From: Petasospora fabianii
Taxonomy: Eukaryota; Ascomycota; Saccharomycetes; Phaffomycetales; Wickerhamomycetaceae
DNA length: 64,000 bases
Assembly (NCBI GenBank): GCA_022641835.1
Contig: CP048719.1
Location: 868,001 to 932,000 of the forward strand
Reading direction: 5' to 3'
In this document: in pieces, positions 9,755 through 19,918 of the stretch
Numbering within the stretch: position 1 is the stretch's first letter
Layout: every line of letters begins with the position of its first letter
Notes under the pieces: generated by a model
The model's database searches: none
What the model saw: the letters and a program-made list of their open reading frames with translations, nothing else
Told to the model about the DNA's origin: nothing
Program-made: the position numbers and the translations under genes

Positions 9755-11191
9755 TTACTTCTTAGCCTTAAGAGCAATATCAATCTTTGATAAAGCCAAA
9801 TAAGAAATCAAGGCAACAAACACATATTTAGCAATGTTTAATGGCTTTGTCATCCATTCCTTAAACCCATACTTGTACTTAATCAAGATTTCAAACTTAC
9901 CAACTTGATCAACCATGTTATCGAAAGAGATTGTAACTTTTGTATGACCATTACCCAAATCGAAGTAAGACAACTCATAATCTTCACTGATAGTCTCATA
10001 CCCAATTGGACAAGCGACATCTAGAACTTCAGAACCTTCTGGTAAATAGATACTAAGGTCGACATGATCATAAGCGACATCTGGAGGTCCATTAAGGAAT
10101 GGAACAGAGATGGTGTATTCACCATCACCCAAGTCTTTCAAGTAGTTAGATAATGGAGAGGTCCAACCAATGGTAAAGTTATAATGCCATCCACCAAACA
10201 CTGGGAATCTTGGCTTAATGTAAAGAGATTGACCTAATGGTTTAGAAGTTGAAACGTTACCAACGAGATCCGTAAAGAAGATATCTTCAGCTTCAGGTTC
10301 TAATTGAAGTTGTAAAGCGAGTAGTGCATGACTTTGACGAGTGTTTTTGTTCTTCATGAATTCAGCACGAGCAAATCCTGAATCAAGTTTAGCAGCTTGA
10401 TTAGTCAATTGATAATCTTCGACAAATTGCACTGTAGCACCCCAATGAGAGACCCAAATACCTCTTTGCAAGTTGTTAATTCTTGGTAATGGCAAGTTGT
10501 GCTTATAGATCAAGTGTAATGGTTTGAGTGTAAATGGTGCGACATCTTGGAATTCATAAGTAAGGGCATTGTTCTTAACACTACCTTCATCTTCAATAGT
10601 TTGACCATGGATCTGATCAATCTCTGTAGCTTCAACAACATTGATAAGTTTAAGAGAGTAGGACTTGGTGTCATATGCCGAGACTGCGGTCTTTGTAGTT
10701 TGCAAGAGTAAAGTCTGTTCATCGGTCATCTTAAGTTCTCTTGGCAATGGTTCGATGATATCAGTTATGGAAAGTGTAACGGTGATCTTGTATGTACTCT
10801 TTGGTGCCACTGGTGGTAGGGTGACCTTGATGTAGTTAACTAGGGTGTTACCGTTATCGGACGTAGTGGCTTCTTCAAGCAATTCTGTTGGAAGAACACT
10901 TTGTGAATTCTCGGAGTAAACAGAGAAGACACTGAGTCTATCCCAAAGTTGATGAGGAATAGCAAGATAGTATTCTGAGTTTGGAATTGAATCAATGTTC
11001 TTAACTTCGATGGACCAACGTTCAGCGATGTATGCACGTTGAAGATCGATAGCTCTCTCAATGTTGGCGTTTTGCCACGTTTTTGCCGGAACAAAAGCGT
11101 GACACAGTGAGACAAACACCGTCAAAAGTGTAAGAGCAAGCATTGTCACTGTATTGGGTGGTGTGATCTTTGCAAAGCGTCTTGTTAACAA
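9755..11191 (-). CDS. OST1: Oligosaccharyltransferase subunit Ost1 (ribophorin I)
   Basis: 478 residues (S. cerevisiae Ost1 has 476). Ost1 is a core subunit of the ER oligosaccharyltransferase that transfers glycan to Asn in N-glycosylation. Conserved ribophorin I blocks are visible: SAYDTKSYSL, RGIWVSHWGATVQFVEDYQLTNQAAKLDSGFAR in the middle, FTDLVGNVSTS, RFPVFGGWHYNFTIGW and LNGPPDVAYDHVDLSIYLPEG. A C-terminal membrane segment (about 455-470) is followed by a short basic tail KAKK. The frame opens with MLTRRFAK; a second Met at residue 17 would give a more standard signal peptide (MLALTLLTVFVSLCHAF). Either start may be used. Confidence 0.97.
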   Translation of the reverse strand: MLTRRFAKITPPNTVTMLALTLLTVFVSLCHAFVPAKTWQNANIERAIDLQRAYIAERWSIEVKNIDSIPNSEYYLAIPHQLWDRLSVFSVYSENSQSVLPTELLEEATTSDNGNTLVNYIKVTLPPVAPKSTYKITVTLSITDIIEPLPRELKMTDEQTLLLQTTKTAVSAYDTKSYSLKLINVVEATEIDQIHGQTIEDEGSVKNNALTYEFQDVAPFTLKPLHLIYKHNLPLPRINNLQRGIWVSHWGATVQFVEDYQLTNQAAKLDSGFARAEFMKNKNTRQSHALLALQLQLEPEAEDIFFTDLVGNVSTSKPLGQSLYIKPRFPVFGGWHYNFTIGWTSPLSNYLKDLGDGEYTISVPFLNGPPDVAYDHVDLSIYLPEGSEVLDVACPIGYETISEDYELSYFDLGNGHTKVTISFDNMVDQVGKFEILIKYKYGFKEWMTKPLNIAKYVFVALISYLALSKIDIALKAKK

Positions 11192-11924
11192 GTTCGACGC
11201 GTAGTTGACCCGTGGCTCTTTTGACTTTTGGGTATTTAAGAGTGGTGTCCGGGTGTTAGAGAGGCTTCTCCAATATACACTTATAACATATTATGTATTA
11301 TGTATATAGTTAAAGGTATTCAGTCCCTACACTTCTACAAATAGATCATCAATATACACTTTCATTTATGTTGTCGTTATTTACAAGTTTGTCGGGAGCG
11401 TGTATCAGATTGTACCTTTGGTATGTCTCGGGTCACAACTATCCTCCCTTAGATTCATCTTCTTTGTTCGTTATATGTGCATCATTTAGTTCATCCGTAT
11501 CAGATCAGACCCATCTCAGACCTAGAGTCATAGGTATCTAGATATCAAAACCATATCCTTTCATACACTTCTTATACTGTGTAATCATATCATCACACTT
11601 TCCACTTTCTTGACCATTAATGAGAAGACATTGGTCTCTAGCCTCTTTCTCCGGCTTGCAAACGCAACATGGCTTTGGTTTCTCTGTTTGTGTCTGTTCT
11701 GGCATGTCTATAGTCTGTTGTCAGTTCTTATAAGTAATAAAGAGTATAAAGAGTATAAAGAGAATAAGATGACAAATTTCTTTCAAGAGGAAATTGAAAC
11801 CGCGCCACATTAGTTGGTAGGGGAAACACAATAGCACGTGACTTTAGACTACTACTCTAATGATTCAAGAATAAGGAGTTATAAATAGGACATTAATCAT
11901 AAAGTTATATATGTACATGCAATC
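11192..11924. other. Intergenic between OST1 and COX16
   Basis: About 0.73 kb holding the OST1 promoter and COX16 3' end. One CACGTG site is present at 11835-11840. A 67-codon frame at 11610 has only a TTG start and arises partly from a short GTATAAAGA tandem repeat, so I do not treat it as a gene. Confidence 0.5.
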
Positions 11925-12281
11925 TTAGAACACATTATCAGACTCACCGGGCAATCTAGGAACCCTTTTTGGTTCCCAATCATCTTCTCCAAGACCTTGT
12001 AATCTATAATACTCTTCTTTAACATCAACAGATCTTTTCTTAGTATTAAGCTTTAGGATCTCTTCTTCACCAAGCTCCTGGGTCTTACGATCCCTGTTTT
12101 CATAACGTACTGCTGTGAAAGATGAAAGCCATACCGAGGCGAGTCCCATAGCTGTTAAGAAAGGTAAACCAAATAATAGGAATGGATGTTTCTTAAGATT
12201 CTTTTGATATTTACCAGCCATAGTGGCATCATAAATAGCTTGTTCACGCTTTGAACGGAACTTCTTGTTGTTGAAGACCAT
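11925..12281 (-). CDS. COX16: Cytochrome c oxidase assembly factor Cox16
   Basis: 118 residues, the same length as S. cerevisiae Cox16. It is a mitochondrial inner-membrane protein needed for assembly of complex IV. The sequence follows the family from start to end: a basic N-terminus with KFRSKREQAIYDA, HPFLLFGLPFLTAMGLASVWLSSFTAVRYE (membrane segment about 32-55), DRKTQELGEEEILKL and EEYYRLQGLGEDDWEPKRVPRL. It is divergent from VPS35 across a 287-base promoter with one CACGTG, a site class often tied to respiratory genes through Cbf1. Confidence 0.98.
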   Translation of the reverse strand: MVFNNKKFRSKREQAIYDATMAGKYQKNLKKHPFLLFGLPFLTAMGLASVWLSSFTAVRYENRDRKTQELGEEEILKLNTKKRSVDVKEEYYRLQGLGEDDWEPKRVPRLPGESDNVF

Positions 12282-12568
12282 AATGAGATGAGTTTAACAG
12301 ATAGATAGTAGTCTAATAGATAGATACTAGTTGTCTGTGTAATATATAAGTAGGGTTTAATTAGTCCCTCGGGATTTGATTTTAATTTTTGCCTGGATTA
12401 AAATATATATTGGTCACGTGACTATACCGCGAACACGTTTTATGCGCGATAGTTGTCGTTTGTTATCGGTCATAAAACATATGAACAGCCATTTGGGGGT
12501 TTCTCTACATCAGAGACCAAGGATATCAAAGGTATCAATTAAGAGTTGTTAAGAGTTATTAGAGAACA
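12282..12568. promoter_or_regulatory. Bidirectional promoter COX16/VPS35
   Basis: The 287 bases between the divergent start codons contain a perfect GTCACGTGAC palindrome (core 12415-12420), a CCGCGAACACG stretch near 12428 and AT-rich tracts on the COX16 side. Either gene could use the CACGTG site. Confidence 0.5.
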
Positions 12569-14917
12569 ATGACCGACTCCGAGACTCAGGCTCAGCTTTT
12601 ACGTGACGCATCCAACAACATTAAGCATGAGACTCAACTTATGAAGAAGTGTCTCGAGACTCGTGGCAAACTTATGGATGCACTTAAACATGCATCTAAT
12701 TTCTTAACAGAGTTAAGAACTTCTCAATTGACTCCAAAGCAATACTATGAGCTTTATATCCAAGTGTTTGATTCGCTTAATCTGCTTGCCGGGTTCCTTA
12801 AGGAGAACCATCCACATCACCATCTAGCAGACTTGTATGAACTTGTTCAATACGCTGGTAATATTGTTCCAAGACTATATTTGATGATTACTGTCGGTAC
12901 CGTGTACATGTCAATCCCTGATGCCCCTGTTAAGGAGATTATGAAGGATATGATGGAGATGTCTCGTGGTGTTCAATATCCAATTAGAGGTCTGTTCCTA
13001 AGATACTATCTTCAACAAAGAACAAAGTCTCTTTTACCAGAGAATCGTGATTCTATCCAATTCGTTATTCAGAACTTTATCGAGATGAATAAGCTTTGGG
13101 TTAGACTTCAACATCAGGGTCCCTCGAAAGAAAAGGCTAAGAGAACTAAAGAAAGAGAAGAACTTAAGATTCTTGTTGGTTCCAACTTGGTTAGATTATC
13201 ACAATTGGAAAATGATAAAGATTACTATAAAGTATCTATCTTACCAACAATCCTCGAACAAATCGTTCAATGCAGAGATGTTATTGCTCAGGAATACTTG
13301 TTAGATGTTGTCATTCAAGTTTTCCCCGATGAATTCCATCTTTATACATTGGACGTTTATCTCAACTGTATCAAAGACCTCAATCCAAATGTTAGTTTGA
13401 AGAAAGTACTAATCACTTTGATTGATCGTTTAACAGATTTTGCCAAGAGAGAAGATCTTAGTGATTTGGAAAAACTTACAATTGATGAGTCAAAGGATGG
13501 TAAGACAACCGAAGAGTCGTCATCACAGACAGAGTCCCACTTGTTTGAAAAATTCTGGTTCTATATCAATGAACTTGATAAAGCCAGAGAACTCACCATT
13601 GAAGACACTAGCTACTTGTTAGAATCCGTTGCTAGACTCACATTGACATATTATCCAACAAACTATGATAACATTGATCAATTGTTCAAGTTTGCCCATG
13701 ACAAGATCAAAGAGCTTGACCAGGGTGCTACTGATCCAACAGATGAGAACTTTAAGCTTCTCTTATTAACCCCAGTGGTGAACTATACCAATTTACATGA
13801 TATCTTGAAATTGAAGAACTATGGTGATTTGCTTGATGCTCAACCAATCAAGATTCAAAAAGTTGTTAGCTTAGAGATCTTAAACAAGATCCTTAATGAA
13901 GGTATTAAGATCAAGTCAGTTGATGCTGTTAATGGATTTGTCAAGCTTCTCAAATTGATCATCATAAGCAAGGATAAGGATATGGATAAGAATGGTGATG
14001 AATCTCTTGAGTATATCAATGATCAAGAGAAACTTGCTAAATTTGTTCATCTTGTTTGGAATAAGAACACATCGACTCATGCTAAGTTGCTCACTAGTCT
14101 CAAGAACCACTTGTCATCAGGTAACATCAAACACACATATCCATCACTTTTCTTTAACACTTTGAAGCTCATAAGACGCAATAAGAATCTTGAGTCTACC
14201 AACTCTTTATTCAAATTCACTTCACGTGTTATTAATGATCTTTACCGTACGGGACTTAATGATCTGAGCTTTAAACTATATCTCTCATCTGCTATCATCG
14301 CTGACCAAGTCAAATCCGAAGAGTTTGCATATGAATTCTTTGCCCAATGTTTCACGATCTATGAAGAGGCCATTAGTGATTCTCGTACCCAGTATCAATC
14401 AATCGTTTCCATTGCAGGGGCTTTACAACAGTGCAGAAACTTCTCTAGGGATAACTATGATACACTCATTACCAAAACAGCATTACATGGATCTAAATTG
14501 CTTAAGAAGGCAGACCAATGTCGTGCTGTTTACTTAGCTTCTCATCTTTGGTGGGGGGTTGAAATCCCAGCATTAGGTGAAGAAGAAGGTGTTACTGAGT
14601 TTTATAGAGATGGTAAAAGGGTATTGGAATGTTTACAAAGATCCTTACGTGTTGCTGATATGGTTATGGATTCAACTTCAAGTATTGAGTTATTTGTTGA
14701 GATTTTGAATCGTTGTTTGTACTATTTCATTCATGGGAATGAAAGTGTCACTATTAAGTACATCAATGGATTGATTGAGTTGATTCAGACGAATATTGAG
14801 TCATTGAATGCTGAAGGGTCTTCAAGTGATGTACCAAAGAGACACTTTGAGAGAACATTGGAATATATCAACTCTCAAAAGGAGATTGATGATAGATTCC
14901 AATTGATAACTTGGTGA
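12569..14917 (+). CDS. VPS35: Retromer subunit Vps35
   Basis: 782 residues, nearer to the 796 of human VPS35 than to the 944 of S. cerevisiae. Vps35 is the central alpha-solenoid of the retromer, which returns sorting receptors such as Vps10 from endosome to Golgi. The conserved PRLYLMITVGTVYM motif that contacts Vps26 lies at residues 101-114, followed by EIMKDMMEMSRGVQYPIRGLFLRYYL and the YYKVSILPTILEQIVQCRD block. An acidic linker (DESKDGKTTEESSSQTE, about 305-322) separates the N- and C-terminal halves. The C-terminal part carries EEAISDSRTQYQSIVSIAGALQQC, the Vps29-facing region. It is divergent from COX16. Confidence 0.97.
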   Translation: MTDSETQAQLLRDASNNIKHETQLMKKCLETRGKLMDALKHASNFLTELRTSQLTPKQYYELYIQVFDSLNLLAGFLKENHPHHHLADLYELVQYAGNIVPRLYLMITVGTVYMSIPDAPVKEIMKDMMEMSRGVQYPIRGLFLRYYLQQRTKSLLPENRDSIQFVIQNFIEMNKLWVRLQHQGPSKEKAKRTKEREELKILVGSNLVRLSQLENDKDYYKVSILPTILEQIVQCRDVIAQEYLLDVVIQVFPDEFHLYTLDVYLNCIKDLNPNVSLKKVLITLIDRLTDFAKREDLSDLEKLTIDESKDGKTTEESSSQTESHLFEKFWFYINELDKARELTIEDTSYLLESVARLTLTYYPTNYDNIDQLFKFAHDKIKELDQGATDPTDENFKLLLLTPVVNYTNLHDILKLKNYGDLLDAQPIKIQKVVSLEILNKILNEGIKIKSVDAVNGFVKLLKLIIISKDKDMDKNGDESLEYINDQEKLAKFVHLVWNKNTSTHAKLLTSLKNHLSSGNIKHTYPSLFFNTLKLIRRNKNLESTNSLFKFTSRVINDLYRTGLNDLSFKLYLSSAIIADQVKSEEFAYEFFAQCFTIYEEAISDSRTQYQSIVSIAGALQQCRNFSRDNYDTLITKTALHGSKLLKKADQCRAVYLASHLWWGVEIPALGEEEGVTEFYRDGKRVLECLQRSLRVADMVMDSTSSIELFVEILNRCLYYFIHGNESVTIKYINGLIELIQTNIESLNAEGSSSDVPKRHFERTLEYINSQKEIDDRFQLITW

Positions 14918-14986
14918 TTAGCCACTATTAAGATATACTATTTGAAGACCATAAAGAACCCACATTAGTATTAAAGGTATAAAAGA

Positions 14987-16513
14987 CTACTTCTTATCAC
15001 TAGCAACAACATTTTCAAACTCAACTTTACCAATGGAGCTAGTCTCTTCATCAGAACTAGATTCATCATTACCAAACTTACCTTGCCATCCATTGTCTCT
15101 TAAGTATTTCTCAAACTTGATATCTTCAACCATAAGATCTTCATCTTTCAAATGTGGGATTGTGAAATAAGCAAGAACAACACCAACTGAACCTAAGATA
15201 GCAGAGATGATAAAAGTCCATTGTTTACCCAAGTTGTTTTGAATAGCTGTGAAAGCCTGAGTACCAACAGCAGCACCAGTCTTACCAAGGGCAGCAGATA
15301 GACCATAAAGTGTTCCTCTAACTGGAGTTGCATAACACTCTGAAGAAGTAAGACCCATGTTATTACCTGGACCGAAGTTACCAAATGAGTTAAAGAGGGC
15401 AAACAGGAAGATGAAAAGACCTGTACTTGTTTCCTGGATCTTATTGTAACCACAACCAATAACGAGACCAATGACAAGGTATCCAGAGTATCCAATGATT
15501 AAAGACCATTTACGACCAATCTTATCCACTGTGGCAGCACCAATGAGAACACCTGGGATGGATAACCAACCTAACAATAAAGTCCATTCAGCCACTTTCT
15601 TAATATCAGATTTGGAGTCACCAAGCACAGAGGCGATGATAGTAGAAGAGAAGATACCATTAGGGAATGTGACAAAATCATAGATGAACCAGCATCCACA
15701 AGTTCCAAGGAGTCTTCTCCAATAGTACTTGAAGACTAATGGATATGGAACATCCTTTTTGATATGCGATTTCTTGTACATGATAGAAGCAGCCATCTTG
15801 AATCTAAACCAGAAGATGATGAGTGGCCAAACTGCACCAAGACCTGTACAAACTCTCCAAACGGTATTTAGATGATCACCACCAGCAGCAGAATAGACAA
15901 TAAGGAAGATGGAGATTGCAATTGGACCACCAAGTGATAATGGTAAGTTTGTGATCATGACAAAGACACCACCTCTTCTCTTTGTTGCCTCGTTAGCGGA
16001 CTCTGAAGATGCAGAAGAACATGCACTATACTCTCCACCAACACCAACACCAATGGCACCTCTCATTACGAGGAACATCCAGAACATTCCAAGAGTTGTT
16101 TCACCATGAGCAGCACATGCTAAGATAGATCCAACAACGATGAGAACAGTGGTGGCGACAATGGCCCATTTACGACCCATATAATCACAAGTTAAACCGA
16201 TGGAGATCTGACCAAGGATTTCACCAACAAGTAGAGCATTAGAAACACGAGTCTTTAGTGTAGAATCGTATGTATCTGGGTATTGTTTAGTGAAGACAGA
16301 GTTGAGCATCGTCATCAAGTTATTTTGGTATCCATCAGACATTAGGGCAACACCACAACAGAGGATGGTAAACATATCTGATATGGTTTTCTTCTTCTTG
16401 AAACGATCATGACGAGCTTCAGCATCATACGTGATGGTAGTTCCATCTGGGTTGTACACTTTGAGTTGTTCCTCCCGGTCAGAGACCTCAATGGAGTCGT
16501 TCTTCAAAGACAT
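14987..16513 (-). CDS. GIT1: MFS permease of the Git1 family (glycerophosphodiester transport)
   Basis: 508 residues with about 12 membrane segments. The major facilitator signatures are clear: a DYMGRKW motif between TM2 and TM3, RGAIGVGVGGEYSACSSASSE, and VDKIGRKWSL in the second half. The ALMSDGYQNNLMTMLNSVF start is typical of the phosphate:H+/Git1 branch, which imports glycerophosphoinositol, glycerophosphocholine or inorganic phosphate at the plasma membrane. The acidic, Ser-rich C-terminus (about 485-500) could carry phosphorylation sites. Substrate within the family cannot be fixed from sequence. The gene is convergent with VPS35 (69 bases apart) and has about 0.9 kb upstream. Confidence 0.88.
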   Translation of the reverse strand: MSLKNDSIEVSDREEQLKVYNPDGTTITYDAEARHDRFKKKKTISDMFTILCCGVALMSDGYQNNLMTMLNSVFTKQYPDTYDSTLKTRVSNALLVGEILGQISIGLTCDYMGRKWAIVATTVLIVVGSILACAAHGETTLGMFWMFLVMRGAIGVGVGGEYSACSSASSESANEATKRRGGVFVMITNLPLSLGGPIAISIFLIVYSAAGGDHLNTVWRVCTGLGAVWPLIIFWFRFKMAASIMYKKSHIKKDVPYPLVFKYYWRRLLGTCGCWFIYDFVTFPNGIFSSTIIASVLGDSKSDIKKVAEWTLLLGWLSIPGVLIGAATVDKIGRKWSLIIGYSGYLVIGLVIGCGYNKIQETSTGLFIFLFALFNSFGNFGPGNNMGLTSSECYATPVRGTLYGLSAALGKTGAAVGTQAFTAIQNNLGKQWTFIISAILGSVGVVLAYFTIPHLKDEDLMVEDIKFEKYLRDNGWQGKFGNDESSSDEETSSIGKVEFENVVASDKK

Positions 16514-17316
16514 TATGCTTGGCTTGAGGGAAGTTCAAGTACAACACCAAATCTAAAGAGGGAAATATTGTCTTAAGTACTTATTGAAAGGGACAGCAAA
16601 GAGTGTATTGCATTAGAGGAACATGGCATCTTGCCCCCGTGCGTGATCAAAGGGAGTAGAGGGACAACACACTGTGCATACAAGTGGCTGATACATATAG
16701 ATACATACGGTTTTGATAAGGCTTATAAATTGAGACTGATCTCTACCAAATAACGTATACTTAAGAGATCTGTTAAAGAACCCCCCACATTCTTGGCAGT
16801 ATCTGCTTATATGTTACTTCTTGGCTCTTGGACTTGATGAGGTACTAAGGTACCAGTATTATTACTTCTAGATGTTTATGCTACTTCTTGTTAAACAATA
16901 ATGATGCGTACCTTTGTCGCTTATCGTTTACAGATTAGTCTAGTTAATGGCCCACATGGTCCTTCATGTGAAACGTGGGCTATTATAATGTCTAAGCTTG
17001 CGCTTGGAGAGAAGGGATTTGCGTCGGGAATAATGGGCACAAGACTACAATACATCTTTAATTACACGTTTATGATCTTTATTTCCGATATATTCTAGTT
17101 TAATTGAGCTTATGTATAGTTCAATTGTGTTGGGTAAAGCACGTGCTGGGATCAACCTGATACATTACTGGTCATGAGACATAGTAGGAAGATAGAGATA
17201 TACTAGAACAATGTCTAATACTCTTGAGATGTCTTAAAGATAGATTATTTGAGTAGTTATGAGTTTGTACTTTATTTGATTTATCATTTATAACATATGA
17301 GGGATGGTCACTTGAT
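16514..17316. other. Intergenic upstream of the GIT1-like gene
   Basis: About 0.8 kb of AT-rich DNA without a credible gene. One CACGTG lies at 17140-17145. A 65-codon frame at 16901 looks like chance. Confidence 0.5.
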
Positions 17317-17379
17317 CACGTGCATCTATAATCACGTGACCATATTGAAAAATAAACGTATCACGTGACTAATCACGTG
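17317..17379. promoter_or_regulatory. Cluster of four CACGTG sites
   Basis: Cores at 17317, 17333, 17362 and 17374, the last three within TCACGTGAC contexts. This is the Cbf1-type extended motif; Pho4 would also accept the core. The cluster ends about 40 bases before the ATG of the EEP-fold gene and also lies upstream of the divergent GIT1-like gene. A phosphate (Pho4) or Cbf1 role is inferred. Confidence 0.6.
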
Positions 17380-17420
17380 ACAATAGCAACATTAGCTAGA
17401 ATAACCTCCCACACTCTCAA

Positions 17421-17548
17421 ATGGAGACTATTACACCCAACCTTGGTCGTTATAAACACCCGAGAAACATGCTACCATTATTAAAGTACACTTTCCTTGT
17501 ACTAGTATCTTTCTTCATTGCCCATAATCTATCGAATTTTGTTACAGG

Positions 17549-17579
<31 letters not shown>

Positions 17580-18386
17580 GATAAAGATATGAACATTCAA
17601 ATCTATTCTCATAACATTCGTTTTGATAACAAAGGTGCCAAGGGGCCAGAGAAACCATGGTCCGAGCGTAAGCTTCCCCTGACTGAATCTGTCAGTTTCC
17701 ATTCCTTTGGTGTTCCAACGGTTGTTTGTCTCCAAGAAGTGTTGAAGAATCAATTGGATGATATACTTGCTCTTTTGAACCAACACAGTGTTAAAGAAGA
17801 TGATTGGACATATTTTGGTGTTGGTAGAAATGATGGTAAAGAAGCTGGTGAATATTCACCAGTTATTTACAGAAAGAGTGATTTTGAATTGTTAGAAGGT
17901 GGTTCATTTTGGTTAAGTGAAACTCCTAATGTCCCTTCAAGAGGTTGGGATGCTGATCAAACTAGAATTGCCACTTGGACACATCTGAAACATAGACTCT
18001 CAGGTGAAAAGATTAATGTTTTCAATACACATTTGGATCATAAGGGTCAAAAATCAAGAGAAGAAGCTGTTAAATTGATTGCTCAAAAGACAAGATCTTA
18101 TAATGATGATGTTTCTTTCATTGCTGGTGATTTCAACTCTGAACCACATGAAGAAGCTTATCAAACTTTGAAGAACTATCTTAAGGATACTAGACTATAC
18201 AATAATCAGATGTATGGTTATAAGAACACTTTCACAGGGTTTAATGATGATGAAGAACATAAAGTTATTGATTATGTCTTTGTTGATGATCGTGTTAAAG
18301 AAGCCAAGTTATTTGGTGTCTTGGAGAATAAGTTCAGCTTCTACTCTTCAGATCATAGACCTTTACTTGTTAAGTTTGAGATTTGA
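17421..18386 (+). CDS. Membrane-anchored endonuclease/exonuclease/phosphatase-fold protein
   Basis: 321 residues. A single hydrophobic segment (about 20-41, LLKYTFLVLVSFFIAHNL) acts as a signal anchor, followed by a Ser run encoded by a TCA repeat. The remainder is a full EEP domain: N64-type SHNIRFDN start, LQEV (metal-binding Glu), the NTHLDHKG block, GDFNSEP with the catalytic Asp/Asn pair, and the terminal SSDHRPLLVKF with the catalytic His. Such fungal proteins act as metal-dependent phosphodiesterases or phosphatases on unknown substrates. All catalytic motifs are present, so an active enzyme facing the lumen or exterior is likely. The close CACGTG cluster could tie it to phosphate supply, as inference. 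Confidence 0.85.
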
Positions 18387-18556
18387 TAAACAACCTTGGA
18401 AGTTTTTGTCTCTTTGTATCAAACTATGACGTATATATCAAATTCATTCCCAATGCAGGAATCTGTAATGACTATGCGTATAGTAACCAAAATGAGCAAA
18501 TATTGAGCCAATAGAAGAAAGCCAAGGCCAATGTTTAAGAATATGTTGCAGTAATA

Positions 18557-18584
18557 TGTCGGAGGGTGTCGGAGGGTGTCGGAG
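18557..18584 (+). promoter_or_regulatory. Three CGG triplets in a 10-bp tandem repeat
   Basis: TGTCGGAGGG occurs twice, then TGTCGGAG, so CGG triplets stand exactly 10 bases apart at 18560, 18570 and 18580. Same-direction CGG repeats are typical targets of Zn2Cys6 regulators. They lie about 170 bases before the thioredoxin-reductase-like gene. Confidence 0.5.
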
Positions 18585-18750
18585 CATTACCGAGAAGAGT
18601 ATTAACCAATCATTTGATTTGTCAAAAGAGAAGCACCTGATGGTCTATAAAAATGTGTATATAAGAGTCCATTTGGCCTTTACACTATCATACACTGTCA
18701 TAGAACTTGATACACTTAAGGGACTGATAGGATTATAAAGGAACAACACA

Positions 18751-19677
18751 ATGACAATCTACGATGCTATAGTCATTGGTGGGAGTGCAGCTGGACTCTC
18801 AGCCACCATGACACTATCTCGTTCTCTTGCTAATGTTGTATGTATTGATAATGGGAAACCTTGTAACAGATGGACTAGTGAGTCACACAACTTTATAACC
18901 CATGATGGTGAAGACCCTGCTCATATCAAGAGCGTTGCTAGAGAACAACTTGAGAAGTATGAACGTACAACTTTTATTGATGATAGTGTTACAATCTTGG
19001 AGAAGAGAGATGTTGATGGAGTGTTTAAAGTAGGTACTATGCAAAATGGTGATATCCTAGGGAAGTATCTCATCTTAGCCACAGGTGTTGATGATGGTGT
19101 TGAAAGAAGCTCTATTAAGGGGATTGAAAGATTCTTTGGTAACTCAGTTATCCATTGTCCATATTGTCATGGGAATGAACATGCTGGTGGTAAAGCTGGT
19201 GTATCTTTACAAAATCCAGCAATGTTGAAACATATGGTTCCAACCATTTTCAATTGGAATAAAGACTTAACCGTTTTCTCCAACAATGAATCCCTTAACG
19301 CATTTGGTATTGAAGAATTGACCAAAAGAGGTGTTAAGGTGATTACTGAACCAATTGTTGAAGTTAATGGTGATGCTCCACATTTGAAATCTGTCACTTT
19401 GGCCTCTGGTGATCAAATTGATCTCGATGTCCTCTATACAATACTTGACCCAGTTGTTAATCTCAAGGAGCAAATTACAAAATTAGGTGTTGAATTTGGT
19501 CAAGATGGTCTTATAAAGACTCAACAACCTAATCAGAGTACTAATATCTCGGGTGTTTACGCTGCTGGTGATTGTCAATCTGTTAAGCGTACGTTAGTTA
19601 TCTCAACGTATTCAGGTCAAATGGCTGGTATCGCTGTCGCTCAAGCTCTACAGCAATCTCAATGGTTAAATGCTTGA
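18751..19677 (+). CDS. Thioredoxin-reductase-like FAD disulfide oxidoreductase
   Basis: 308 residues, the length of the low-molecular-weight thioredoxin reductase fold. FAD-binding GGSAAGLSAT sits at residues 9-18, the redox motif CPYCHG follows FGNSVIH around residue 135, and the C-terminal FAD block GVYAAGDCQS lies near residue 273. The CPYCHG type (not CATC/CAVC) marks the fungal stand-alone branch that includes GliT-like and other thiol oxidases. The NADPH-site GxGxxA loop is not obvious after the CxxC (AGVSLQNPAML), so it may run with oxygen as acceptor. Partner and pathway are unknown. Three CGG repeats upstream suggest Zn-cluster control. Confidence 0.85.
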   Translation: MTIYDAIVIGGSAAGLSATMTLSRSLANVVCIDNGKPCNRWTSESHNFITHDGEDPAHIKSVAREQLEKYERTTFIDDSVTILEKRDVDGVFKVGTMQNGDILGKYLILATGVDDGVERSSIKGIERFFGNSVIHCPYCHGNEHAGGKAGVSLQNPAMLKHMVPTIFNWNKDLTVFSNNESLNAFGIEELTKRGVKVITEPIVEVNGDAPHLKSVTLASGDQIDLDVLYTILDPVVNLKEQITKLGVEFGQDGLIKTQQPNQSTNISGVYAAGDCQSVKRTLVISTYSGQMAGIAVAQALQQSQWLNA

Positions 19678-19707
19678 TATACCATACTATATCTATTATC
19701 TTCTATA

Positions 19708-19746
19708 TATAACATTATAACATTATAACATTATAACATTATAACA
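19708..19746. repeat. 8-bp tandem repeat TATAACAT
   Basis: Four exact TATAACAT units and most of a fifth follow the 3' end of the thioredoxin-reductase-like gene. It is a small microsatellite, likely part of the 3' UTR or terminator area. Confidence 0.85.
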
Positions 19747-19918
19747 ACTATTAAACCGATTAAAGGTTAAACTTCGCCCCCCCTCCCCCGAGAGATTAAT
19801 CCCCGATTCAAACCCCGAGGAATAAAATTGTTAGTAGAGAAAAAGTGGGGAAATGCCCTTGGGGCATCAAGACATAATCAACTCTTTACTATTATAAACT
19901 ACTACAAAGTGTTACATT

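Noticed and set aside
11610-11813. 67-codon frame between OST1 and COX16
   Set aside because: It starts at TTG, has no family and its KEYKEYKENK end is a short tandem repeat; position upstream of OST1 is promoter.
19775-19825. C-rich stretch with inverted CCCCGA units before PEX8, considered as tRNA B box or oleate element
   Set aside because: Neither the tRNA fold nor the CGG...CCG spacing of an oleate element can be made out.
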